Of a stretch of 64,000 nucleotides of DNA, positions 33,728-44,490 are shown one piece after another (the first letter of the stretch is position 1; every line of letters starts with the position of its first letter). The notes below the pieces were generated by a model. The model ran no database searches. It saw only the letters and a list, made by a program, of their open reading frames with translations, and was not told the DNA's origin. The position numbers were made by a program, and so were the translations under genes. This stretch comes from Sepiola atlantica (Eukaryota > Mollusca > Cephalopoda > Sepiida > Sepiolidae), in assembly GCA_963556195.1 (NCBI GenBank), contig OY744525.1, positions 59,162,828 through 59,226,827 on the forward strand. Reading direction: 5' to 3'.

Positions 33728-34290
33728 AATATAAAGTTAAAATAAAAAATAAAAAATAAAAACGGTAAAACTAAAACCGATAAATAAATAAAAACAGGTA
33801 AAAAGGGGGGAAAAAGAGAAAAGAGAATTACGAGTAACGAACAGGACGTTGTATCACGTGGCTAGGTTGGTTGTTGATTAGTCTGAAAACGAGGCGACAC
33901 ACGACTAATTTGCTGGCAAAACAAGGATTCTTTATCGCACCAGAAAAGAGTGCGAGGGAGACACGAACAGGTGTCGACGTGATCGGTCGACGGTGAGGTC
34001 GAGGTCGGTTGAGCGGGGGTAAAAAAATAAACAAATATGATCAAATTATGGTCGACGCATTTCCAAGCGAATGGAGGAAAGAGGCGGGAGAGTCTGAGAG
34101 AAAAGGAATTGAAGAAAAGAAAGAGAAAGAAAAGAAAGAGAAGGAAAGAAAGAGAAGGAAGGAAAGGCGAAAGCTATCGGATAGAATGTAGCGAGGAAAA
34201 TATCGAAAATCAAAGGAAGAACGTGAAGTTAGGTTGAAAAATAACATCTCATTTACTCCGAAAAGCAATAACTGAATACAAGAAAATAAA
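33728..34290. other. Unassigned, GC-richer near 33900-34015
   Basis: Short overlapping frames show no domain. A Lys/Glu-rich frame at 34009-34191 reflects the purine tract. Confidence 0.4.
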
Positions 34291-34320
34291 TACGTGACAC
34301 GTATAAAAGGGGCGACCTAC
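34291..34320 (+). promoter_or_regulatory. Candidate TATA box upstream of terminal repeat
   Basis: CACGTATAAAAGGGGCGACC has a consensus TATAAAAG and lies about 120 bases left of a family-1 fold-back terminal repeat. It may be the PLE promoter; inferred only. Confidence 0.3.
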
Positions 34321-34417
34321 AAGTTCACAATTCACATAGACACGAGCTGTACTTGTGAATTTCATTTGCTGAACCTGTTTTATGTCACATAGACACTTTT
34401 GAGTTTGTATTATTTGG

Positions 34418-34780
34418 ATCATTCAGACTACTGTTCTACACTTGGGTGTTATTCTCATAGCGTTCCAGCCGACGTAACCTTGCAAGATTGAATCAGTTTA
34501 AAGTCTTCTGGAGGGTGAAGGTTCAATCTCCAGTGCAGGCGATACTAAGAATACAATTACGAATTACATAAGATTTCTACCAAGTTATAGCTGACAAAAC
34601 GAAAGCAAGCTACCCTCGTGGATTAAATAAAGGGTTCGATTTGAAATTCTGTATAGACTTCTGAGTTCGACTAGATACATCTGAAGAAGGTCGGAGGTTG
34701 CATCGGCCGAAATGTTGTGAGAATAACATTCAAGATGAGAACAGTATTCCAGATAATTCAAATAATACAAATTATCAATC
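34418..34780. repeat. Fold-back PLE terminal repeat, family 1
   Basis: A short minus arm (ATTCAGACTACTGTTCTACA then CTTGGGTGTTATTC, from 34422) faces a longer plus arm. The plus arm has GATTAAATAAAGGGTTCGAT, then CTGAAGAAGGTCGGAGGTTG then CATCGGCCGAAATG (34681-34717) and AAGATGAGAACAGTA, and ends near 34780. No PLE coding sequence lies between the arms. Confidence 0.75.
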
Positions 34781-34894
34781 ATCTAAAAAATACCGAAACC
34801 TTTTGCGTTTATTTCATCGCGAAACGCAAAAGACATGTCTGATGTGTTTGACGGCATATTAGCATTTTTGGATTCATGCAAGGTCAGTGGAGTG

Positions 34895-34995
34895 CAGAGA
34901 GAGAGAGAGAGGGGGGGGGAGAGGGAGAGAGGGGAGAGAGAGAGGGGGGAGAGGGAGAGAGGGGAGAGAGAGAGGGGGGAGAGGGAGAGAGGGGT
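34895..34995 (+). repeat. (GA)/(GGGA) minisatellite
   Basis: About three copies of a 36-base purine unit built from GAGAGAGAGAGGGGGGAGAG. Confidence 0.9.
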
Positions 34996-35575
34996 ACAGG
35001 GCGGTGACCATGGGCATCTGAATTAGATGAGAATGCAATATTTAAACTATCTCCCTTTTTACAAAGAAATTCTCAATGCTAGAACTTATATTTGAACCGT
35101 TGGGGCATATAATCAAGATGTTGGTTCCGAGCATTGCAAGACCACTGGACGCCACTGTGCAATGCTTAAATATGGAATGATTAGTTGGATGGTTATAGGT
35201 ATTATTTCAAGCGAAACTTTTAAAAATAAATACCATAAAAAAGATCTAAGGTTGTCAGAACACAATTGTGTGCAATGTCGGCACACGTAGCTGCTAGCTT
35301 TTAAGGGGGCGATCTGGCACGTCCGGAGTCAGGTCAGGGTTGCTGTCTGAGTCGATATGATGCGAAACCTGAAATCGGCAATGAGGGCAGTGTATCACTG
35401 AAAATCTTCCTTGAGGCATCTGAAGAATGTATATCATGATACTACGCGCGACCCGTTGGTATATTGTATTGTTAATTGCTGTTAAAAGTACATCTATTTA
35501 TTTGTAGTTTATGAAAGTGTATTAGATTTGTAGTAATTGTATAACTATTTTAAAAAAAACAACACTTTTTAGTTA
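34996..35575. other. Unassigned sequence
   Basis: 35290-35450 is GC-richer without a recognisable domain. Confidence 0.4.
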
Positions 35576-35579
35576 AAAT

Positions 35580-36017
35580 ATGTTTTACACGTTTCACAAT
35601 ATTAGCAATAACTTTGCAACCAACATACAAGACCTTTCGACATACCCAATTTTCACAAAGGTAAAACAGTTCAGAATGCATTGTGGTGTTATAATAGACA
35701 CTCTTTCTGTCTCTCTCTCTTCCCCTCGTACTTCCACCTTATTTTTATGTCCCTCTTTCCCCCTTTCTCTTATCATTCGCGTATTATTTACGTCATTAAC
35801 CCTTCCCCAACAATCTAACCAATCATGTACAGATTCAAAGAATTTCAGAATAGATTGTGATGTCATAATAGATATTTTCTATTCGCCGCCCCACCTTCTG
35901 TCTTTATATTATTATCATCATTCAATTTATCACATTGTTTCTATTATCATTTGCCTTTACTCTATGTTATTTTCCCTTCTCTTACCATCTAACAAATTGC
36001 CGAAGTGTGCAGGGTGA
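35580..36017 (+). repeat. Tandem duplication, unit about 178 bases
   Basis: CAGTTCAGAATGCATTGTGG then TGTTATAATAGACA (35668) and ATTTCAGAATAGATTGTGAT then GTCATAATAGATA (35846) are two copies. A 145-codon open frame crosses both, with internally repeated FRMHCGVIID / FRIDCDVIID. It has no known domain, so a repeat is more likely than a gene. Confidence 0.5.
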
Positions 36018-36087
36018 CAAGAAAGCAGGATAACAAACAACATTCTCAGAGTTTTAGTAGTATATAGACAAAGCTCTAATAAGACAG

Positions 36088-36616
36088 CATAATGGCATAA
36101 CGATCGAGAATTGCCAATTCCGGCTAAGAATGTGCTCAGCAGTAAGCGGTGAATTGCGAAAATCAGTTCCCTGTGTATTTCACACATTCGAAAATCTAGA
36201 GCAACACATGAGAAATTGTAAAAAGTGATTTCTTTCATAGGAAATTTTGTGTTTTATTTTTATTACTAATATAGTTATTATAATTTAAATGTTTCCTTTT
36301 TCCCCTAAAACTCAAAAGAAATGTCTTTTAACAAAGCCCCTCTATCCTCATGTTAAGAATGGGTTTCTAAATAATAACGTTATTATTTAGAAAACCATTC
36401 TTAACATGGGAATGAGGGATTTGTTAACTATTCTGTACTTTCACCTAACAATTTAATAAACAAAAGAAAATGCGGGTTTGTCCAAAAATAAAAATAGTTA
36501 ACAAAGCCATTGGCGGGAACGTAATATAGCGGGGACTGACTTTCGCAATTCACCGCTGACTGCTGAACACATTCTTAGCCGGAAGTGACAATTCTCGGCC
36601 GTTATGCCATTATATC
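36088..36616. repeat. Nested palindromic element
   Basis: The outer arms (36088-36172 and 36531-36614) are inverted and share about 76 of 84 bases by eye, e.g. CCGGCTAAGAATGTG and GCGGTGAATTGCGAAA. An inner near-perfect palindrome is centred between 36378 and 36379 (CTAAATAATAAC|GTTATTATTTAG) with arms of about 45 bases. A half copy of the inner part lies at 10789. Confidence 0.85.
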
Positions 36617-37055
36617 ACTGATACTTTATATAGGGTATTGAACTTAAATCGGGACTCTAGTTTCTATGCAAGGAAATCGGAATGTAATATTGAGATTGAA
36701 ATGCACGCTAAGAAAAGTACCAAAACTAGTAACAAGAGTAAAAACATTTTAGTAACAATAAAAGTGTGGAAAGATTAGGATGAACTACTTTACTAAAGAG
36801 AATGGTACTAAATTGCCTCTGGCATCCTTAGGCATCCTCACCCCGCCAAATCTATTTTTCTCAGTCCTTTCTACTTTATTTTGTGTCTACCCTATTTCCA
36901 AACAATATCAACTGCACAAGCTCTTTCTATCCTCTACCGTCCAGGGTATAAGATAAAAATTGCATCCGATGGCGAGGCACCAGTTTGGAAGCTTTGGTTA
37001 TGTGTGTGGAATAACTCCTAAGTTGTCATCACGCCAAATCGATTCTAACCAGGGG
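36617..37055. other. Unassigned sequence
   Basis: No gene or repeat recognised. Confidence 0.45.
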
Positions 37056-37059
37056 TAGA

Positions 37060-37357
37060 AGTGCGTGTCCGGGTTCCAGCTATGAGTGACATAAAATGTA
37101 TCATTATGAAGACTACAAAATATATGCTTACAAGACAAATTAATTTACCAACTATTTGTATACAAATGTTTCGTTCTTTTAGCTCCTTACATAAAGTGGC
37201 TTCATGCCTCGTCTCGAGCTACTTCCATCAAAATAGAATGAACAGTTTTTTTTCTCCAAGAACTTACCATCTGTGGAGCACATTACTACATAATTGCTTC
37301 CCTGTAGACTACTACATGGTCGTCTTCAAATCGAATGTCAATAGAAGCTTGTACTAA
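37060..37357 (+). pseudogene. LINE reverse-transcriptase C-terminal relic (plus)
   Basis: The end of the frame reads FFSPRTYHLWSTLLHNCFP, then VVFKSNVN and a stop at about 37355-37357. This fits the LINE pattern SFFPRTxxLWNSLPxxCFP...FKSxVxxxL. Nothing upstream is clearly alignable. It faces a second LINE end at 37899-38295. Confidence 0.7.
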
Positions 37358-37544
37358 ACCGTCCCTATGAGTAATCAAATTTTATTCATTCCATCCATCA
37401 TTTTCAATCCTCTCATAATATTAATCATCATTCAACTGACAATCTATCCATCTCATCAACTTTTGTCCTCGAGTCGCTTTTAGCCTTGATAAATGGTGAA
37501 TTATTAGTATAAAAAAAGAATCAGTTAAATATTTGAAGATATAA

Positions 37545-37650
37545 AAAATTGAACCCTAAAATCTTCTACCAAAATGACTGGATCTGGCATTAAACAACCA
37601 GAATAGTGTTGATATGTCGTAAAACAAAACCACCAAACAAAACGGGTTGG
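37545..37650 (-). repeat. Interspersed repeat B, reverse
   Basis: CTACCAAAATGACTGGATCT, GGCATTAAACAACCAGAATA and GTTGATATGTCGTAAAACAA are the reverse of the start of repeat B. A shorter piece lies at 38535-38590. Confidence 0.65.
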
Positions 37651-37898
37651 TATGCCGAAAAAAAAAAAACATGAGAAAAAGCCTTTATTCGGTTTCGAAA
37701 TTCAATAATCACGCAAATGTGTTGATACGACGTTAAACGGATATAACAAGTCTTTTATTGTTTTCTTATACTAACGAGAAACCTCTTATATAGGTCGAAA
37801 GGCTACCCGAGGACAGGGGTTAATTTGTTTGTCAGTTGGGCAAGAAAAAAGAATGTTGAGACGACTGAAAAACTAAGAATTAAATGGACAGGAGTTGA

Positions 37899-38295
37899 TT
37901 ATTTAAGAGGACGACTCGACAGGAATTTGTTAACATTGGACTTTAAAACGACCATGTTGTAGTCGGCCGGAAAGCAGCCCCGTGGTATTGTGTTCCAGAG
38001 ACGGGAAATTCTTGAAAAATAAACGTTGTTCATGTTCATATAAGTTTCGTTTAGATTTAAGTACACAAAGGGAGTAAGGGAAATTCTTTACAATGGCCGT
38101 AGCTAGACGAGTTTATGCTGATAATGTTTTACAGGGGAAGAAGACCAGAGATTGGAGCTCAGTCGAGCACCTGCCATGAGAATAACGATAGAGTAAAGAA
38201 AGACTAGCAAAGTATCTTCTATGAGAATGAGTTTGTAGGGAGGAGAATGGATCATCCCCTACTAGATTTCGAAGTTTTAGAATTAAATAGCAAAA
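37899..38295 (-). pseudogene. LINE reverse-transcriptase C-terminal relic (minus)
   Basis: The minus strand reads HRRYFASLSLLYRYSHGRCS then TELQSLV (38110-38220). In another frame it reads SRISRLWNTIPRGCFPADYN then VVLKSNVNKFLSSR with TAA at 37899-37901. These are the HRR...YxYxHGxCSxEL and LWNxxPxxCFP...FKSNVNxFL motifs of the non-LTR RT tail. At least one frameshift separates them. Its upstream end is cut by the U2-headed SINE. Confidence 0.8.
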
Positions 38296-38301
38296 AAAGG
38301 G

Positions 38302-38545
38302 GTAACTGAGTTGGCCACTTGGTCTTTTGGCTTGGAGCAGAGTGTAGTATCTGTTCTGATGCTGCACTTAATCTTTCTGTCCTCGGTCAGTGAAGGAGAA
38401 ATCCTTCTAGACTGAAGTAATTTATTTTTCTAATCCAGAGTACCCCTTTTTGGGGAGCTGGATTTTTTCCACATTAAAAAAACGAATTTGTGCCTAACTC
38501 TACCCTCGTGGGAAAGCAAGTAAATAGGAACAGAGAAAAAGGGTC
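38302..38545 (+). repeat. U2 snRNA-headed SINE, long copy
   Basis: GGTCTTTTGGCTTGGAGCAG then AGTGTAGTATCTGTTCTGAT reproduces the U2 5' region. The shared body follows (GGAGAAATCCTTCTAGACTG), then CCCTTTTTGGGGAGCTGGAT and the tail GGGAAAGCAAGTAAATAGGA. It is the most complete copy in the window and joins the 231-352 tail to the U2 head. Confidence 0.8.
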
Positions 38546-38590
38546 GATATGCCGTTAAACAGATAGACTAAAGCAAGACAACTAAATGCG

Positions 38591-38959
38591 ATTCGTGTAT
38601 CTGGTAAAGCAAACATACTTTTCACGATATTGCGCGAATAATACAAAAAAGCAACTATTATTTAAAAATCAAGCATCTTTGCTTTTGTGCGTTTATCTGA
38701 GATTGTTCGACTTGATTTTTTCCCACCCACTGACAATTGCGAACAAAGTGTCATTTTGTTGGTTTGTTGTTCATAGAAATGTGTCCAACCAAAACCAATT
38801 TTCGCAGGAGATTGTCAACTTGAAAATGATATGCGCGCGTGCCTCGCCAAAAAAACTACACCAATAATCGAGATTCATGTCGCAAACAGACAAACTCATG
38901 CATACCCTCCTAAAAATACATAACGAAAACAGAACAAATAATATGTAAAACTATATAAA
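38591..38959. other. Unassigned sequence
   Basis: A 93-codon frame (38586-38867) has no recognisable domain. Confidence 0.4.
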
Positions 38960-38992
38960 CAACTAACTCTACTTACTCAGCGTTGCCTGAAT
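38960..38992 (-). mobile_element. Helitron-like 3' end, degenerate
   Basis: On the minus strand, CAGGCAACGCTGAGT is followed by GTTAGTT. It matches the 53.9-kb end with a mutated CTRR (TTAG). Confidence 0.35.
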
Positions 38993-39137
38993 AATTTAAT
39001 AATGAATAAATAATTAATATTAATGAATTATATAATCAAATAAATAAGAAATATATAAATACATCAACACATAAATAAATGTATTTGTTTAATTTTTCGT
39101 AAACTCCTTACTATTTCACCAAATTAAACACATATTC

Positions 39138-39604
39138 AACAAGATAATCTCGTATTCCCTCCCCTTTCATCATTTAAATTAATTCTAGCGCGACCACGTT
39201 CGCCTTCCACTCTCTCCGCATTTATTGTAACATAATATTTAGTTTCCCCTTTTTGTTTGTTTAACGTGGTAAATTATGCATGCGTATGTGCATACATATC
39301 TGTGTGTCAAAGTGAGTATATGTTTGTATGCTCCAACATATATATATATAGGTAGATATCAAATGTGGACCCCCTTTTCATGCCTGATTTTGTTTTATCG
39401 CCCTCTTCCCCGCCCTCGCTTCTATCACCTCCCACACTTTCTATCACACGACATTAACAATCTTTAGCCTTCCGTTTCTTTCTTCTCAAGTCTAAATTAA
39501 AAAAGATTTAACAAGTATATCTCGTATCCTCTCCTCCTTTCACAATTTAAATTTATTCTAGTCGCGACCATGTTCGCCTCCCACCCTCTGCATTTATTGT
39601 AACA
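39138..39604 (+). repeat. Direct repeat, about 95 bases, 371 apart
   Basis: CAAGATAATCTCGTATTCCC...CGCATTTATTGTAACAT and CAAGTATATCTCGTATCCTC...TGCATTTATTGTAACAC are two copies. The interval holds a short (TA)n. Confidence 0.7.
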
Positions 39605-39689
39605 CCGCTCCCATTTCTTAATGATTTTATGTTCAAACCGCTACATACCACTGCCACCATCTATTTGTATCTCATATTTTTATTTTTTG

Positions 39690-39883
39690 CACAAGCGGCC
39701 GCAGGTTCTGAGCTTGCTGCCAAAATGTTTTGTACTTGTGTGATGTTTTCTTCAGACAAATCATCCTGAGGAAGTCTTATAATAAAGACGAAACGTTGAT
39801 GAATACATAAATAATATTTTATTGGTATTCCCGTTTCTCTTTTTCGATTTCCATACATATATTATATATATACATTTTGTCTA

Positions 39884-39884
<1 letters not shown>
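39690..39884 (+). repeat. PLE2-type terminal repeat, solo
   Basis: CCTGAGGAAGTCTTATAATA then AAGACGAAACGTTGATG (39765-39801) matches the PLE2 hairpin. It is followed by ATACATAAATAATATTTTAT and a (TA)n-rich end. Confidence 0.7.
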
Positions 39885-39931
<47 letters not shown>

Positions 39932-39969
39932 GATGTCTAGTATATATATATATATATAAATGATGTCTA

Positions 39970-40039
<70 letters not shown>

Positions 40040-40167
40040 GATGTCTAGTATATATATATATAAATTATGTCTAGTATATATATATATATATAAATTATGT
40101 CTAATATATATATATATATATAAATTATGTCTAGTATATATATATATATATATATAAATTATGTCTA

Positions 40168-40203
<36 letters not shown>

Positions 40204-40391
40204 TATGTCTAGTATATATATATAAATTATGTCTAGTATATATATATATAAATTATGTCTAGTATATATATATAAATTATGTCTAGTATATATATATATA
40301 TAAATTATGTCTAGTATATATATATATAAATTATGTCTAGTATATATATATATAAATTATGTCTAGTATATATATATATAAATTATGTCTA

Positions 40392-40440
<49 letters not shown>
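39885..40440. repeat. Compound satellite: (TA)n plus AAATTATGTCTAG
   Basis: About 17 TA blocks of varying length are separated by AAATTATGTCTAG, or AAATGATGTCTAG in the first few. The interruption is highly uniform while TA length ranges from about 10 to 70 bases. This points to block-wise amplification. Confidence 0.9.
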
Positions 40441-40445
<5 letters not shown>

Positions 40446-40916
40446 ATATACGTTCATAAATTCTAGTATACATTATATATTAAATAGTTTTTAATGTCAA
40501 TACGTAGTTAAAGTAAAATAAAGTGTTTTGTACTTTTAAAAGAATCTTCAATGCTATTTATGATGTTTAACCATTTATTTATTTATTTTGATTATCGTTT
40601 ATGTTTGAATTTATGTTTTGAAACATAAATATATATCAGAAAATCTAAATACACCAGTTCGTAAAAGATCAGACTCGAGATCTCAAGGTTTCGGTTTCGA
40701 TTTCTGGTCATAGCATCTGCTTTATGTGTTGGGAATTTCTAATTTAGTATTAATGCAATATTTTCCTTAAAAAAAAAAGACTTAAGATATTTTTTAAAAC
40801 AACTGTGACTGTCAGACAGACAGACAGACACACACACACAGAAAATGCCTTTGATATTATGAATGAACTAGAAAATAAATGCTCCCTGTTTGTCACCTAG
40901 TGTACACCTGTTGAAA
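40441..40916. other. Unassigned, short (GACA)n-(CA)n at 40816
   Basis: No gene recognised. Confidence 0.5.
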
Positions 40917-41125
40917 AAGAATCGAAAGTTTACGAACGCGCCTCTGGTGTACAAAAGAATCGAATGTTTACGGACGCGCCTCTGGTGTACAAAAGAATCG
41001 AAAGTTTACGGACGCGCCTCTGGTGTACAAAAGAATCGAAAGTTTACGGACGCGCCTCTGGTGTAAAAAGAATCAAAAGGTTATGTACGCACCTCTGGTG
41101 TACAAAACAATCGAAAGTTTTTTAC
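40917..41125 (+). repeat. 38-bp minisatellite, about 5.3 copies
   Basis: The unit is GAATCGAAAGTTTACGGACG then CGCCTCTGGTGTACAAAA. The middle copies are nearly identical and the last decays. A single diverged unit reappears at 41630. Confidence 0.95.
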
Positions 41126-41389
41126 GCAATTAAATAAGCGTAAACCGAAATAAAAAATAAACAATGACGACCCCCTCCCAGCTTCCTTCTCACAATGACG
41201 TCATTTCCGGAAGAATGACTCTGCAGTTTTCCCAATTAATTTCCAGTCTTTAAAATAATAAATTAGAATTTTATTCCGGGATTAATAAATTTCATCCAAA
41301 ATGTGTGCTAAAATAAAACGAATTAAGCGAACGAATAAACGAGTATTAGTTATTGCCTAAGAGCATTATATAATGACAACAGTATATTT

Positions 41390-41625
41390 AGTACACTATC
41401 TCTCCATAAAAAAAGAAGAAGGTAATCTTGGGAGAATGGTATCGTGAGGAACGAACGTATATTATAATGCCCATCCCTCGTAAAGTGGAGGTAACGCCTG
41501 GGATGGATGTATCATGACGAATGAAAATATACTACACAGAATTAATAGACCGAAGTATATAAAGTTGTTTTTTAATTAAAAAGTAGGAGTTAATGCATGG
41601 GAGCATGATATCATGACAACGAGTA
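41390..41625 (+). repeat. Diverged repeat C
   Basis: Units of about 70-100 bases contain GGAGGTAACGCCTGGGATGG, TATCATGACGA and ATATACTACAC. The same motif set recurs at 61790-62030. Confidence 0.55.
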
Positions 41626-42837
41626 CAAAATAATCGAAAGTTTACCTACACAATTAAATAAGCGGAAGAATGAGTCTGCAGTTTCCTAACTTAATAAACA
41701 GAAAGTCTATGTATGCTTTAAAAACGCGATTACTTTTCAAAAAATGGCTTTAATTAATTCTATTAATAGTTTTTATTGATATTACTATCCAGTAAAGTAT
41801 TATAACTTCATATGGATATTTCACAATACAACTTATAACTATATATTCGCTAATATTAATTTATAAGAACTGTACAACAAATTAATTATGTAAATTCGAA
41901 AAAAAACCGCATGTTGTTTGGGCCAGTTTTCGTAGACTATATATACGACTTGCCAGAATAATATATCATTGATATTACGCTGACGGACAGGCAGACATGC
42001 AAACATCCATACAAAGTTTGTTTATTTATTGATTCTTTAATCTTAAATAAGTAGTTGGAGTTTCCCCAATGTAATGTTTACGTTTGCAAAGATTCCTAGC
42101 GACGGACGGACGGACAGACAGAAATCCTGATAAAGAATGTGCTCCTTCTATTATAAGTAGATATACAAAAATAATATATTCAAATATTTTGTTTAAAATG
42201 TTGTGTATGTATTAGTGTTCAATATTTATAAATAAATATGATGTGATGAATAAACTCGTGTTTCAATATTAGATCATAAAGACCTGAAACCCTACATGAT
42301 CCTACTTGTAAGGAGGATAACATAACATGCTCTCGACTTTAAGAAGAACCGGGGTTAATGTGATGTTACTTGAAAAGAACAGGAGACTCCTTTTACATTT
42401 TAGATGTATAAGCTTCGACGTGTGTATTCTCGGGTGAGAATAAACGAGGTCTGTTGGATTTGATATATCAAATCCGCGGTGGAATCGCATCAAATAAATT
42501 GCGGTTGTTATGAATTTGTTTTTGTTCTCTCGCAATGACAGAGATGCGATAGCAACAAAAACAATGGATAACAATGACTATTTCAAAGCTAGACTTGTCA
42601 TTTTCTGCAGAGGACGACGCAGGATGAATCACCAAATAGCCACACTCCTAAGAAACGAAGAGGAACATGAAATCACCCTCTCCCTAAGAAAACAAACAAA
42701 ATAAAATTTAAAAAAAACAAACGCGAATTAATATATCCATTTACGCAACGTGTTTGTGATGTCATTTTATAATGGGGATCTATATCTGAATCACGAGTAA
42801 AAAGCTCTATAGTTATAAGACAGAAAGGATTTGGTTT
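41626..42837. other. Unassigned sequence with a 20-bp palindrome
   Basis: GGATTTGATATATCAAATCC at 42456-42475 is a perfect palindrome. (GACG/GACA)n lies near 42108. A 90-codon minus frame over 42302-42574 was not identified. Confidence 0.4.
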
Positions 42838-43165
42838 AGTTGTTTTGTTTTACGGCATATTGACCCTTTTCGGGTTATTTAATGCCGAATCAGGTAATTT
42901 TGGTAAAATTTGGTTGTTTTCTTTTATGGCATATCAACTCTTTTCAGGTTAAATTCGGGCATTTTGGTGAAGGTTTTTATGCTTCAAGTTCTTTATTTAT
43001 TCATGGTGTTTGGTTGAGTGAAACGGGGGAGGGGAAAGAGGGTGGAGAGATGGGAGAAGAGGGGAGGGAAATTGTTTTTTGTTTTGGATTTTGAAAAACA
43101 TGATTTAATTTTGCAAAGAAAAACGACAAAAAAACATCAATCTTTGGTGCATTTTGAGTCAGGAA
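42838..43165 (+). repeat. Interspersed repeat B
   Basis: This is co-linear with 6205-6500, with the opening block partly duplicated (two GGCATAT..CTTTTCGG/CAGG blocks about 75 bases apart). Confidence 0.75.
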
Positions 43166-43714
43166 GTCAATAAAATAAAGAAAAAAGAAAGTTGAAAACA
43201 ATTTGAAAGAAAAAGGAGATGACAGGAGACAAGTCGACGATAAAAGACGATGAAAAAAAATCAAAATGGCGGAACATCAGACAAAATTTTTGTTAACGAT
43301 ATTTTTCAAAATATTTCTGCAGTTTACTATGGAAACATCTTACGAACACATTTATTCACTAAGGCAGGCGCATGCGCGCAATTGGTGCGCGCGTATATTA
43401 AAAATGAAGAATGTCATTTAAATTTGTCTTCTTATTGCCAACCCAGACTTAGTGTATGTGTGTGTCTTAATGAAGGGTTTTTTTTTGTTGAAAAAAAAAA
43501 GTATTAAATTAAAAATCAACTGTTTTCACCTCCACCCCGTTAAAAAAAAACATGACCTTTATTAACCCAAACACTAACATTTTCTTTCTCTGACAGTACA
43601 ACAAATGGTAAAATATACTAGTTCTAGACAAACAATTTTTTTAACACATCAATCTTAATTTTAGAAAAGTAATATTTAAAGTTTCAACATTTTTTAAATG
43701 AGGATTGGTAATTT
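43166..43714. other. Unassigned sequence
   Basis: Short frames only; a CATGCGCGCAATTGGTGCGC inverted motif near 43371. Confidence 0.4.
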
Positions 43715-44052
43715 ATATTATTTGAATTATTAAAACTACTGTCTTCATCTTGGATGTTATTCTTACGTTTCCGCGGGTGTAACATCTAACCTTCAGGTGC
43801 GCCTTGTCGAATTCAGGAATCTTTACGGAATTTCGTACGGAACCCTTTATTTAATCCAGAAGTATAGGCTGCACTCGTTACGTCAACCCTGACCGAGTAG
43901 AAGCCTTATGTAATTTGTAATTGCATTCTTTGTATCGCCCAGACTGAGGATTGAATATTCAACCTCCAGGAAACTGTCACTAAGAACTGATTATACTTAT
44001 CACCACGGGTCCTTGCAGACAATTCTAGTATGAATTTTAGGAACCTTAAACA
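43715..44052 (-). repeat. PLE terminal repeat, family 1
   Basis: This matches 3380-3720 block for block: CTACTGTCTTCATCTTGGAT, GAATTTCGTACGGAACCCTT then TATTTAATC, GTATCGCCCAGACTGAGGAT and GACAATTCTAGTATGAATTT. The hairpin part is decayed. Confidence 0.75.
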
Positions 44053-44084
44053 TATTCTTGTTTTAGATGAGCAGTCTTACTACT

Positions 44085-44365
44085 AATTACTATGATGGAC
44101 TCTCCCGTCGACACACATATAGCTGTATGACGTCGATTTCGACGTATGAGTGCCCCGCTGCCCGCGCGTGAATTTGTAATTGCAAGGGTTGCGCAATCCC
44201 TAACAACCGCTCTCCTGAGTCGGCAAGTAGTAATACAAGACGACTGGAAACAATGCCGAGATAAGCAGAGGGCATATACAGCACCTGGTATTCCCATTTA
44301 GTACTGGCCAGGCTCGACGCCGCTTAACTTCGGTGATCTAACGGGAACCGGTGTGTCAACGTGAT
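44085..44365 (-). repeat. 5S rRNA-headed SINE (or 5S pseudogene)
   Basis: On the minus strand, ACCGAAGTTAAGCGGCGTCG then AGCCTGGCCAGTACT matches the 5S rRNA internal promoter region (CGGAAGTTAAGC...GGGCCTGGTTAGTACT). After a deletion of about 16 bases, ATGGGAATACCAGGTGCTGT matches the 5S 3' end. A tail then runs through ATCTCGGCATTGTTTCCAGT and GGGATTGCGCAACCCTTGC. The tail recurs at 57850-57992, so it is a dispersed 5S-derived SINE rather than a lone pseudogene. Confidence 0.75.
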
Positions 44366-44376
44366 TGTGCCGTAAT

Positions 44377-44379
<3 letters not shown>

Positions 44380-44440
<61 letters not shown>
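44380..44440. repeat. (TA)n at PLE2 left end
   Basis: About 30 repeats directly against the terminal repeat. Confidence 0.95.
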
Positions 44441-44442
<2 letters not shown>

Positions 44443-44490
44443 GAAAATGAAAAAGGAAAACCAAAAAATGGATGTTTTTTATGTGTACAT

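Noticed and set aside
35580..36017. 145-codon frame as a gene
   Set aside because: It spans two tandem repeat units and its repeats mirror the DNA duplication; composition is S/L/I-rich.
40660..40740. Possible tRNA-like SINE head (GGTTTCGGTTTCGATTTCTG)
   Set aside because: Only a weak box-B resemblance, no box A, and no second copy in the window.
42302..42574. 90-codon minus frame
   Set aside because: No family recognised; kept only as unassigned sequence.
44046..44297. 83- and 64-codon minus frames as a gene
   Set aside because: They lie in the 5S-headed SINE and its tail.
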